This document shows, piece after piece, positions 11,168-22,377 of a stretch of DNA of 23,791 bases; the stretch's first letter is position 1; each line of letters begins with the position of its first letter. The position numbers were made by a program, and so were the translations under genes. Below the pieces are notes generated by a model. That model saw nothing but the letters and a program-made list of their open reading frames with translations. It was not told where the DNA came from and made no database searches. The DNA lies in assembly GCA_003640385.1 (NCBI GenBank), contig RCAB01000619.1, forward strand, positions 8,381 through 32,171. Reading direction: 5' to 3'. Source of the stretch: Setaria digitata. Taxonomy: Eukaryota > Nematoda > Chromadorea > Rhabditida > Setariidae.

Positions 11168-12448
11168 TTTGGAATATGTATTATTGATAAATGATACATG
11201 TACTATTTAATTTGATAAACAGAACATCTCAACTGTACGTAAAAAAAAAAAAAGAAAAAAAAAAAAACAGCCATGAAACAAGTAAGCAAAATATACTTAG
11301 CTTGGATATTTAAATGAATAATCAAATGATAAAATAGGAGAAAAAAAAATGACACAGTGACATCTTCTTTGATTTAAAATTTTGTTCCAAAACCCTTTCA
11401 TTTTTTTTTTTTTTTTTTTGGTTGTCATCATTAATGTGAAAATATCATTGTACGATAAGGTACGAAATGTATATAAATATATATGAATAAATGAATGGAA
11501 TGAATCAAATTAGTTGCAAAAATTTTTTAAAATCAATCGGTTAAATCATGAAAGAGTGGTAAAAGTTAGTTGGTGTTAATTTTAATTAGTTTTATAATCA
11601 ATTATTTATTCTTTTTTTTTTTTTTTTCATTTCATTTTATTTCAATATACGTTACATATACAGCCAATACGTTGCATATATTGAAATTGGTGAACTAATT
11701 TAAAAATTAACAGATAGATGGCATATACTGAAATTACCAAACTAATTTAAATTAACAGATAAACATACAGATAAGTAACGTTAAAATGAAAAGGAAAAAT
11801 GTACATTTACAGTAACATAACGTATATCTCTCCATGTACCAATTTAAATGATAATGAAATGAAAACAAAAAGTGTAAAATGGATTTGCGAAAGTCAAAAA
11901 AAAAAAAAAAAATACAAACAAGAATAAATCAATAAGCCGAAAAAAAAAAAAAGGAAAAGGAAAAGTACAACTAATCCTTTTTTTTTTCCCTATTTTTGTT
12001 ATCATTGACTTTTTATTTAGCAGTTTGCTTTATCACTTATCACTCACTTCTCATATATTTTTCTTTTCATCTAAAGAACTCAGGAAAGTAATCATAAAAG
12101 AGATTTTTTTTTAACAGTAATCATATATCATAAGATTGTGCAGCAAATGATGAAATAATTTCACTTTTTTGTTAGAATACAAATACACAAACCAGCTCTT
12201 TTTTTTTTCACTTAAATTGAAATTTTAATCAGAAAAAAAAAAAAAAGTGAGTGGTGATAATGAGCCATTTTGCTTAACTGCTTACTTACATACAAACTTA
12301 CTTAACCTAGACTAATCAGCCAGACTTGGTACAAAATATTATGAGGATTAGGTTGAAAGACAACTCTCTCATTCCATCAAAGAAAATAAATTTGTGCAGA
12401 AAGGCTAAAAAAAAAAAAAAAAAAAAAAAACCGAAAAAAAAAACAAAA

Positions 12449-12509
12449 AAGGAAAAAAAGATATAATATGTAGAAGATNAAGGAAACAAAGATATAATAT
12501 GTAGAAGAT
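12449..12509. repeat. 30-bp direct repeat separated by a single N
   Basis: Copies at 12449-12478 and 12480-12509 differ at about one base and abut the N at 12479. Probably an unmerged assembly overlap. Confidence 0.85.
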
Positions 12510-12763
12510 ATGTGTTATTTAATTTTTTTACCTCTCTTAACATTCCCGCTTCTTCACTTGAACTTTCACCCTAATTTATTATCATATAATTAAATGATTT
12601 GCATAAAATAAGGCTGTTGCAGTACACTTCGATTAAAAAAAAAAAAAAAAATAATAATAAAAAAGCAAAATTGCAATATTAGAATGGAATATTTCTTAGC
12701 TAAATAGTAATGACCAATTTACATTCATTGTCCAGCACATATGTATGTCTGTCCATCGTATAT

Positions 12764-12900
12764 CGTGTAGCGTGCAGCGTGCAACGTGCAGCGTGCACAT
12801 CCCTACATTCTATCGTGCACCGTATACATCCCTTCATCATGCAACGTCTACATCTCTGTCCATCGTGCATCATACAGCGTGCGTGCAGCGTGAAGCGTTC
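12764..12900. repeat. CpG-rich CGTGCA heptamer array and diverged longer units
   Basis: Five head-to-tail 7-mers (CGTGTAG, CGTGCAG, CGTGCAA, CGTGCAG, CGTGCAC) fill 12764-12798. Further ACATCCCT...CGTGCA-type imperfect units of roughly 24-30 bp begin near 12797, 12826 and 12850, and two more CGTGCA/GCGTG clusters lie up to 12900. Strikingly CG-rich for this window. Confidence 0.85.
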
Positions 12901-13108
12901 ACTTTGGACAAGAGATCTGCCGAAGTGTAATGAAAATGTAAAAAGAACGTTATTAACAAATGCAATTCTATTCATTTCTAATACAATCTCTAAGCTTATT
13001 TCAGTGCACTCACTTATTCTTCTCTTCCTGAAATGCTATTCAGAAAAAAGACTACTACTGTTAGCAAGAATGGATGTGCTAACGTTCACGTATCACGGAT
13101 GAATGGAA

Positions 13109-13118
13109 CACGTACGTG
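13109..13118. repeat. Palindrome CACGTACGTG
   Basis: Perfect 10-bp palindrome with overlapping CACGT boxes, in a GC-richer patch upstream of KLHDC3. Possible bHLH-type site; function not shown. Confidence 0.6.
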
Positions 13119-13414
13119 AAGACGGAAGAAACTACTTGCATATATATATAAACTTAAGGTCTAAAATTTGGAGAAGGAAAGCAGAAAATGTGAAAAGAGA
13201 ATTGATACGGAAAGATAGAAAGGAACGGAATGAGAAGGCATTACACATTTAACAATAAGGAAAAATAAGAAATATACGGGAAAAAAAAAAGGTAAATAAC
13301 AAACATCGTCAATGTAACAGGAAAAGAAAAAGAGAAAAAAGTTGAATAATAGTAAAATGAACCGAAGCGACAAACTCGTCCACCGACCAATCGACCCATC
13401 CGACTAACCCATCA

Positions 13415-13433
13415 CTGGTCAGTAACTGACCAG
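13415..13433. repeat. 19-bp perfect palindrome of TGGTCA half-sites
   Basis: CTGGTCAGTAACTGACCAG: two 9-bp arms around one central base. Read as nuclear-receptor half-sites it is an inverted TGGTCA pair with 5-bp spacing. Confidence 0.9.
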
Positions 13434-13474
13434 CTGAGTATCATTTATAGGGACAGTGGACAAATACTGGACAC

Positions 13475-13477
<3 letters not shown>

Positions 13478-13511
<34 letters not shown>

Positions 13512-13532
13512 AGAGAGGGAGAGAGGGAGAAA
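13478..13532 (+). repeat. Purine (GA)n tract with a G-quadruplex motif
   Basis: Fifty-five uninterrupted purines. Positions 13505-13527 have four GGG runs with loops A, AGAGA and AGAGA. Possible H-DNA, quadruplex or GAGA-factor-type element. Confidence 0.9.
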
Positions 13533-13610
13533 TGAAACAGAAGAGAGGAGGGAGGAGGAAAAGAAAGGAAATAATTAAAGCACACTATTAGCATATTCAA
13601 AGACATGTTT

Positions 13611-13671
13611 AGGTCAGGTCAGATTCAATGACCTAATAATACCTTATGATCGAATAATTCACGGTTGACCT
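13611..13671. promoter_or_regulatory. Cluster of AGGTCA nuclear-receptor half-sites
   Basis: AGGTCA at 13611-13616 and 13616-13621 (overlapping by one base), TGACCT at 13629-13634 and TGACCT at 13666-13671. The second and third form an inverted repeat with 7-bp spacing. Together with the palindrome at 13415-13433, six half-sites lie within about 260 bp, 2.3-2.5 kb upstream of the KLHDC3 start. A response element is inferred only from motif density. Confidence 0.4.
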
Positions 13672-13706
13672 ATAACAGATCACTCGCATAACTGCTATGT
13701 TGAACA

Positions 13707-13740
13707 ATTATCTAACAATAATTATTAATTATTAGATAAT
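13707..13740. repeat. Inverted repeat with GATA-type arms
   Basis: ATTATCTAA and TTAGATAAT, 9-bp perfect arms around a 16-bp A/T loop. AT-rich DNA makes such arms fairly likely by chance, though the paired TTATC/GATAA motifs are of note. Confidence 0.6.
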
Positions 13741-14060
13741 AGTTACTATACCCGTCAACATATGGGCAGAACAAGTAAATAAATGGAAAGATAAACAATT
13801 TACCTGATGTTGAATGAATTAGGCAAATAGGATGAGCTGCTATATCATATGATTTTCAAATAACAATATAATTTGAACGAAAAAAAAAAAAAAAGAAAAT
13901 TGAAGTAAATGTAAATACATTAGCAAATAGTAATTACTGGTAAAGTAAAGGAATAGAACGATGTGATTAATAATAATCTATAAATTATAAAAAGGAAATG
14001 AATTATCAAATTACTAAATTTCTTTTTTATGTGTTTTTCTTTTTTTTTTTTTTTTTTTAG

Positions 14061-14230
14061 AAAAGTGAAAGGTGCTGTTGAAGAAAGCAATCGTATAACA
14101 AACAACAAACACTTCAACTCTCGACTGATAAGATTTCGATCCTGTGGAGCAAAGTTCTCGACCACCTCATCCTCTTCTCGATTTCACCATCCTCCTCCTT
14201 CTCCTTATCATCATCTTCCACTTCTTCCTA
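14061..14230. other. GC-richer, exon-like island of unknown nature
   Basis: On the plus strand a long T tract ending in ttttag (14059-14060) is followed by a clearly less AT-rich stretch. It stays open as KVKGAVEESNRITNNKHFNS and beyond to about 14298, then becomes Ser/Pro/His-rich over a pyrimidine tract (14161-14226). The minus strand is also open for part of it, with an acidic Glu/Asp-rich peptide from the same tract. Neither translation is recognised. It may be a non-coding or terminal exon, an RNA gene, or promoter-associated sequence. Confidence 0.25.
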
Positions 14231-14420
14231 ACTCTCAATTCATTCATTCTTTACTATTCTCTTTTTTTTTTTTTCATTTTAAAAACTTCTCTCATTAGCT
14301 AAAGAACTCTTTTTTTTTTCTTTCACTCTGATCTTTGATCAGTTTAGATTAGAATTAATTGAAATGCATTGAAGAAAGCAAAGCTGCATCTGTGAGTTGG
14401 AAGGATATATTTGAAAAGAG

Positions 14421-14451
14421 TTTTGTTTGTTTGTTTGTTTATTTGTTTGTT
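14421..14451 (+). repeat. (TTTG)n microsatellite
   Basis: About seven TTTG units with one ATTTG interruption. Confidence 0.9.
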
Positions 14452-15967
14452 CATTCAAAAGTGTTAAAAAAAAAAAAAACGAAAATTCATTAAAGATGGC
14501 TAATGAATTATTTTATTGTAATTATGTTTTTTTTTTCCTCCTTCCTCAGTTTTGAAAATATATTTTACATTGTAGAGTAATTATTATTGTGATTTAATAA
14601 TTAGCAATTATTTTAACCATTTCATTTGTTCATTCAGTAGTTGCTAGAAATTAATTCATTTCATTCTCCTGAAGTAGTCAATTATTCAAAAGAAAAAAAA
14701 AAAAAAAAAGAACAATAATAATTATTACTATAATGAGAAACTTTCGTACTAGTAATTGCTATGCTATCCAATCAAGCATATTATAACTATAGCATGAATA
14801 TAATGGATCATTTATAGCTATTATATGAATATAACAATTGTATTATCGATATTACACATCAAATATAACCAATTTATTAAAAGATCACATAAATATGTGA
14901 GGGATTTGTGTTCCTGTATATATACTGAATAAATTCTAGCTATCATATAAGGTAGGTATGTCTATTTATGCCTAAGATAATTAATTATTATTGAGAAAAA
15001 GAATTATTTTCTTCGGAGATTTTGCAATGGAACACTTTTTTAAAAAATATTCCAAGTAAAAATTGCTACTTAAATTTTAGTACAATTATCATTAATCAAT
15101 GATTTTATATATTTTAATAAATTTTCAAGTTTAAAATTAAAAGAAAAAAAAAATCTCATATTTCGAAAATTATTCAGCATACGATCGAATTTCACAACAG
15201 CAGACAAACACCTTCGTCAGGATTAGTTGTAAATGCTTAATGTTATTAAGAGATTATTTTCATTAAAATAATATCGCATAACCAATCTTAATGTATAATA
15301 ATTTTCAATCAAATTAGAGGAAAAAATATCCATAAATAATTTGTTTATTTTATTTGTAAATTCCATTAACAACTTATTAGGATTTGTCAAGTAATGGAAA
15401 TTTTTAGATTCTTTTTTTAATTGTTTTGTTTTTTTTTTTTTTTTTTTTGGTAACATTGAGGAAAATAATATTTTATTATATAACAATATGAAATAAAATT
15501 ATTGCATTACAATAAAACAATCCAAAAATACATTGTTAGTGTTTTAACAAATAAATCTAACTTTTTCTTAGTGTTTACCAAATATTTAAAAAATTAACAG
15601 TAATCTTATCGTATTATTTAGACCAAAAATACAATATTATACTGATTAATTCTTGATATAATTTGAATTTTTGCAATAAATATACATATTATATATATGT
15701 AAGTATGAAAAAAAAAAAATCCATTTCCGCTTTGTATAACTTTATTTCCTGCAAAAATTTAATCATCAAATTCTTCTGCTAGTGATTGCTTTTATCCTCA
15801 ATCAATTGTTACCCAATTTATTTAAAAAAGAAAAAGAAACCTATTATTTTTATATCCGTTCATAATTAGTTTTTCAAATACTTTTCCCTTCAATAATGCT
15901 ACTTTAATTGATGTTCAAAAATTGCTGATAATTTGTCCAACAATTTCAATAATTGGCAATTATGCTA

Positions 15968-16077
15968 TTTATCTAATTTTTCCTCTTTTCATTTCTCCTT
16001 AATTCGCCCAAATGATATNTTGGCAATTTATCTAATTTTTCCTCTTTTCATTTCTCCTTAATTCGCCCAAATGATAT
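15968..16077. repeat. 51-bp perfect direct repeat around a single N
   Basis: Copies at 15968-16018 and 16027-16077 are identical over 51 bases. Copy 1 ends immediately before the N at 16019. Both are preceded by TTGGCAAT, copy 1 with 8 extra bases. Probable assembly join. Confidence 0.88.
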
Positions 16078-17458
16078 TTTTTGTTTAAATTATCTCTGCA
16101 ATTTTTTTTGGTTATTCAAAGCTAAAATATCATTCATATTTTGCTAGCATGCCGATCTATTATCTAGTGCATTATTTTAAAATAATTTCAATTAGTAGCA
16201 AGTGAAATTGATGTTTTGGTAGCATTATCTGATACATTTAATTGTTATCATTTTATAAAACCTGATAAAATATCATATAGATAGATAAATGGATATAGCA
16301 GATATAGAAAGTTATACATCAGTATGTGCTATTCCTGGCATTATTCATTTCCTAACAGATTGGTGATAAAAATTTTTCTTATCAAAATGAACAAAACTGA
16401 CGATAAGAAGATAAGCAGAAAGGAACTAACAAATAAAGAAATGGGTTAACATTTGTAATAATAATATAAATATATCCGTATACATCAGCTATACCGGTTT
16501 ATTCAATTTCTCGACTGGATGAATCATCGTCGAGAAATACATTGATTGCACACTTTTCAGGTCACGAATTCGAAAACAGAACAGAATATACAATAATGTG
16601 ATAATCTCAATTACTTATCATCTTCTGATGATATCATCACAGTCGATATGTGCTATTTTTATCACTCTTCCATTTATCATTTAAATTTTTGTATTACTTA
16701 CTATCTTCCAGTACTTCATATCATTCATCGAAAGTTAGTAAACAAGTAAAGTACAATAAGAATTTTCTGGGTCAAACTTATGTTTCCTTCTACCTCTACC
16801 TATTTAGAAATTATTTACTGATAGCGAGATCGAAATATGCTATTCTCATCTTGTGCTATCGCTTTTATCAGGCACTTCTTCAACTTCATAAATCAAAAAT
16901 GTAACTAATTGATGAGTAATTTTAATGTTTTTAATGATGAAAACAGAAGCAAAAAAAAAGAATTCACATATTTACGATGAAAGAAACAAAAATTTTTAAT
17001 TTACAATGTGAGAAAGCAAAAAAATAAGAAGCTGTTTTGATGAAATTGAAAAATTACTTATAAAACGATTTCAAATTGTATGATTTATTGTTCTTTTTTT
17101 TTGTTTTAGGATAAGTGTTTTCGTTCAAAATGTGGTAATTTGTTTTTATTTTAAATAATTTGAAAATCAAACTTCAGCTTTCTTCCTTTTTTTTTCTTTT
17201 TTTTTTTTTTTAAATATCCAGCTGAAATATTTTGTAGCAAATTATCCCACATCTTTTATTAAAAAGAAACAATTAGAAATCAAACTTTTATTTAAAAATA
17301 ATAAAAAACGAAATATATGCCTAGCGAACTGTCACAAATAATCATATTTCATCATATTAGCATTTATTAAGTTTATATTACTCTTTTATCAAATTACTTT
17401 TTATTTCATCATATCATTTCATTTCTCGTATTTCATTTTAGATTAATCAATTTTATTT

Positions 17459-17493
17459 AGTCAATTACATTAATGATACCAAATTAATTGACT
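17459..17493. repeat. Inverted repeat AGTCAATTA / TAATTGACT
   Basis: Perfect 9-bp arms (17459-17467 and 17485-17493) around a 17-bp A/T-rich loop. No function assigned. Confidence 0.6.
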
Positions 17494-18740
17494 TAATTAA
17501 TAATTATCATCCATATGCATTACTTACCAAATGGTCTACAAAGATTTGACGTGTTTTAGGCTGATTTAATCATTTCAATACTTATACTAATAAGTAGCTA
17601 ATCAGCTATCTACTTATCTAACCATTACATTTATTAGTTATTTATTTCAAACACACGAAATTAATATCTGTGATTACAACAATGTAATGAAATGTTGGAA
17701 AAGAAAGAATTCGTAATTTTGAAATTAAAAAATTCATGATGAGAACAACTATGATCAGTAGATGTCATTATTATCATTATCAGCTATTGTTAATATAATA
17801 AATCATTATCATTTACTTGGAATCGATTGGAAAAAAGTGCTAAAACCATTGCACACTATTGAAATTGAAACTTGAATGATATCAGTAATGAAAGAGAAGA
17901 TAGTCGTTGTTTTTTTTTTTTTTTTTGAAATTTGAAGATTTTTTGAAAAGTAGAATAAATAATATATTGGAAGCATGAAGTATAAAATTTCATAATTTTC
18001 AAAAAGAAAATAAGGAATTAAAATGTTTGCTTGAACTTTAAATTTCAGCCGTTTCTTTCACAAATGACAAACGAATTCATTTAAATGTGATTTTTTTTTT
18101 TATGAAGAAAAAAAAAGAAAAAAACTCAAAAGACATTAATTTGTAGCAAAACTGGCTTTTAAATAATTTTTCTGAAGAAAAGCGAAACAAATGTCTGTTT
18201 AAAAAGGAAAGAAAAACGCAAACATATCTAAGATGAATTCTTAAGATAGTAATGCAAGCATATCTAAAATTAATAATAATTAGTAATTTTAAAAAAAACT
18301 TTCGTAAAATTAAAAAAGGAAGAAAAAAGAATTAAAAATTTTCGTTTTACTGTAGACAGCAAATATTATTAGCAGTTGCATTAGCTCAACAAAATAATTT
18401 CATTTATGGACAGAAAATTTGACAATAATTGGAAATTTTCCACTTTAAACCGGAAATTTTTAAAATAAAAAAATATTTTTGAACATATGAATTGCACGAA
18501 TGTTTAACACATATTATTATATTTTCGTTTTCATTCACTAATTTCGCTAGTTCTTATGGTATAATGTGTGTAATATAGTGTTTAAGAAGTCGAAAAGTTG
18601 AACTGTGTACAAAAATGAGCGTCAAAAAGTGATGAGCATATTTGTAATTACTCTCATTATCATAATTACTCTAATTATCTTACATATCTAGCAAAAGCGA
18701 AAAAGCAATTAATTAATTTAAGTTGATTTAATTTAATGAT

Positions 18741-18764
18741 TTAATTTAATTTAAATTAAATTAA
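18741..18764. repeat. 24-bp perfect A/T palindrome
   Basis: The half TTAATTTAATTT is followed directly by its reverse complement, inside a longer (TTTAA)-like stretch. Consistent with cruciform or hairpin potential. Confidence 0.85.
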
Positions 18765-18978
18765 GTTGACGTGGACGTGAACCAAAACATGAATGCACGT
18801 AAATGTCCTCTGTATAAAATATTTGAAAATTTTCATCCGTTCAAATTTTTATTAAATTGTCAAATCATTTTTAAAAATTTCCTCTTTTTCAAGGTTTACT
18901 ATTTCAAATTTAACTACTTTTCGTTCAAATTTAATGCTTAGCAACTTTTTTTTTTTCTCATCTTTTTTTTTTTTTTTA

Positions 18979-18979
18979 N
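18979..18979. other. Unknown base inside a poly-T tract
   Basis: N at 18979 sits between T runs of about 15 and 19 bases. A sequencing or assembly limit at a homopolymer. Confidence 0.9.
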
Positions 18980-21900
18980 TTTTTTTTTTTTTTTTTTTTA
19001 TCTTTTACACACAGTTAACAAGTAAATAGGAATGAGTGGGAAAAGAAGTGCTCGTAATTTATGAATGAAAGTAAAGAAATCAAAAAAAGTGAAGAAGAAA
19101 TGCGAACTGAATTGCAGTCAAAATAAATTAATAAATACCTGAAAATGCTTTGGTTTTAATTTCTTCCCTTCTCTTTAATTAATTAATTTATAATTCTAGG
19201 AACTGCCGCAGTAAATCAGAAATAATAATAGTGCGCACCTAAAAATGTATTGCTTTATTTATTCATTTGTTTCATTTGTTTAAATTTCAGAATTGTAGAG
19301 TTTAAAAATTATTGCTTGCATTAAATAAATACACATGCATAATTATTTCTCTCTTGCACAAGTTTTTGAAATTCAATTGCATATAGCAATGCGCATTCAA
19401 ATTGGTTTTAAAAATAAATTTAATTTAAATTTCTTAACTAATTTAGCTCTATTCAGATTAATTAAACACTACGAGAAACATTTGGATGAAAAGAAAGAAA
19501 AAATAATAACTGATGAAATTATTTTTCAAATGTCATAATGATTGAAATTGAGCTGTGGTTGAAATAGAATTAATTACTGATAGAAATGAACGAAAAAAAA
19601 AAAAAAAGTGCAGCAGTTCTTTCTTGTTCTTTTCTTTTTCTGAATTCTAAAAGAAATAGGAAAATAATAGCAATTAATAATTAATAATTGATTTCATTTC
19701 TAGCAGAAATTCCGTTTTTTTTTTAAATTTTATTTATTGAACAATAAAATTTTCATCAATGCTAGAATATAGCTTTGTACTGCGTTAAGTTCAAATAATA
19801 AAATTTGTAATAAATTAGCCAGTTATTTTTTTAGTTTATTAATTTACCAGCATTTATTGCCTAGTAATGTATTAGTAACTTAAAAGTTAAGAAAAAAAAA
19901 TTAATAGTGCCGAAACTTTTGCAGTAAAATAGCTAAGGGGAGTGTTTCTTTCGGCTAATTAATTAATTAAATAATTTAATTATGAATGTAATCATATTAA
20001 TTCAAAAATTTGCTTTTATTTTTTCGAAATAATTAATTAATACGTGAAAAAAAAAGCTAATCAGTTGCCTTTTTCCTCTCCTAATTGATTTTCAAGCCAT
20101 TCCCTTAGATCATTATCACTTGTCACTTATCTCTTTTTAATTTCATTTTTTTTTTTTTTTAACTTGTTATTTTTAAATGCATCTATTGCCTATCAACTAC
20201 TATTCGCTTCCATTTTGTGCATCATTTATGTCATTTGATCTTGTCAATTTGTGATTTTTTTGAAAAGCAATTAATCATGGCAATTTTTTCAAATATCATG
20301 CGATGTAATCAGTTAACACTTAATTTTTTTTTTGGTAATTTGAATCAAACGGTAGCAGTTGGAATTTAGACCGTTTTATTCATTAATTATCACTGAATTT
20401 TACTGCCGAATTCACAAGGCAGTACTGGATGAAGGAGAAAAATTTGTATATTGTATTGATTCAAATGTCATACTGATCAAAACTTGTCTTCGTTCAATTT
20501 CTTATCAGCAATAAAATGATATAATCAATCGTAAAATACAACGATATCAGTTATAATTGTTTTATTTCTACTATTTTCTTTCACTTTCAGTTCGTAGTTT
20601 CTTGTACTCATTTAAAAAAGAAAAAAAATAGAAGGAAAAAAGAAATTTGTAATGTGAAAATATGTGAAAAATAAATTATTCCCATTTAATTAAATCCCTC
20701 AAAATACTAAACATAAACACAAATTTTATCTAATTATTAATTTCTTCCCTCTTCCCTACAACAAAAAAAAATTTCAAATATTTTTGCGATTTCCAATATG
20801 TCGTGAAGAAATCAATTAATTCAATAAGAATGCTATTATTATTATTATTATTACAATTTATAACTATTAATTATTTGGCCTTTTCTATTTGTGCATTTTC
20901 TTTTCTCTCATTTCTTTTTTTTTTTTTTTTTTTTTTGAAATTTTCTTTTAGTGTATTGGAAAGTTTTAATCACATTTGTAATATGCAAATTATTTAATTA
21001 TTCAAAATGATACGTAAAAAAAAAATTAATATATAACACATAATGTTGTAAAATTTTTCACATAGTATGTTCATAATCACACATGACATTTGATTTCTTT
21101 ATTCAATTAATTATGTTTGTTATAAATTAGAATAAATGAAGAAAATGTAGCAATTAAAATTTATGATAATTTGAAGTGGCAAATAAAACAATGATGAGAT
21201 ACTATTTCACAGATTGCAATTACTATCACTAGCATTATCAAAATTATGAATTATATCAGACAAGAACACGTGATAAGGTTGATATGATTTACGGTCATCC
21301 TTTTTTACCTTTCCTTTTTTTTTTTTTTTTGTTTTGTTTTGTTTCAAATATACGAACAAACAGTTCGTAATGATCATTTCAGTGTGAATTAACAAAATTA
21401 ATGTGTGAATAACGTGATCCGAAGTATTTTTACAATTATAAATGAAAAACTAATTAAAAAGTCATATGCTTTATATTTCGATGAAATTTACATTAAAAAA
21501 AAAAAAAAAAATGAAAATTTAGGAAGAAAAATCAAGTCGATTAGCAGCACATCACGATCAATTATATAATTTCAACTTACACAACATATATAAATACTCC
21601 AAAAAATAAACAAAATGTTAAATTAAGTATAATTTTTTCGTTTTTTTTTTTTTTTTTTTTTTTTATACAAAGCTAGCCATTGATTTTTACATTTAGAGAA
21701 AATTATTTAATAATATGATTATCAACTCTATGTAAATCATCTATTAACATTTAAAAATATTTCTTTAAAATTTTCAAAACTTCGCACAAATTATTTGTTA
21801 ACTGTTAAAAGTATAAAATTACCACTGACTAATTAATATTTATTATGAATAAACCACTACAATATATGTCGCAGAAAAAGAAAAAGCAGAAAGTAACCAA

Positions 21901-22286
21901 TAAATAAATAAATTTATAAAATGAAAGAGATAAATTTGAGGGAGAAAAAAAGTGCTATAGCAAATACATTAAAGGGCGAAAGCTAAAAATGGGCTAAATT
22001 ATTGAATTGTACGGATTAATTTTAATTAATTGATCAATTAGTAATTTGAAAATGAGAAGAGCATTAATAAACAATGCCAAACTTTTGGAAAAAATGAACT
22101 TCATATCCAGAAATGAAATTCAACGATTTATGAGAAAAAAGAAAAAAAAAAATGAAATTAATGTTGCAATTTCATATTCTTGAGAAGAAACTTTGTTCTT
22201 TTTCTCTAAGCTTTTTCTTTTAATTCATTTTAAACCAACTTATTAATTTAGGCATAAAAATTTTAACAACTAAATTCTAACCCGTA

Positions 22287-22322
22287 TTTATTTTTCAAGA
22301 AAAAAAAAATAATTTTTTTATT
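22287..22322 (-). promoter_or_regulatory. Candidate polyadenylation signals of the potassium channel gene
   Basis: Minus-strand AATAAA hexamers at 22322-22317 and 22292-22287, about 55 and 85 nt past the TGA. The position is typical for a short nematode 3' UTR, but AATAAA is frequent in such AT-rich DNA. Confidence 0.45.
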
Positions 22323-22377
22323 TAAAAGACTAATTAGTTATTGCTATTACTACTGTTATTATTAATATTTCTCATTA

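Larger units (their letters stand above)
11161..22377. other. 11.2 kb intergenic spacer between KLHDC3 5' end and the potassium channel 3' end
   Basis: No gene could be supported on either strand. The KLHDC3-proximal 3 kb carries structured repeats, palindromes and GC-richer islands listed separately, and should include the KLHDC3 promoter. From about 14.5 kb to 22.3 kb it is monotonous A/T-rich DNA with homopolymer runs (for example 24 T at 21641-21664), some palindromes, and two of the three N positions. Open frames here (for example at 16650-16904 and 19335-19538) encode low-complexity Phe/Leu/Lys/Ser-rich peptides without recognisable motifs. Confidence 0.7.

Noticed and set aside
12710..13102. 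130-residue plus-strand open frame (and open frames on the other strand)
   Set aside because: Runs through the CGTGCA repeat; its Cys/His/Arg-rich sequence is explained by the tandem repeat, with no domain and no splice support.
16650..16904. 84-residue plus-strand open frame
   Set aside because: Phe/Leu/Ser-rich chance frame in AT-rich DNA without domain or splice evidence.
19335..19538. 67-residue plus-strand open frame
   Set aside because: Composition of random AT-rich sequence; no family match recognised.
7761..22377. KLHDC3 and the potassium channel as members of one nematode operon
   Set aside because: Same strand but separated by 11 kb, far beyond usual operon spacing; RCE1 is likewise 5.4 kb from KLHDC3.
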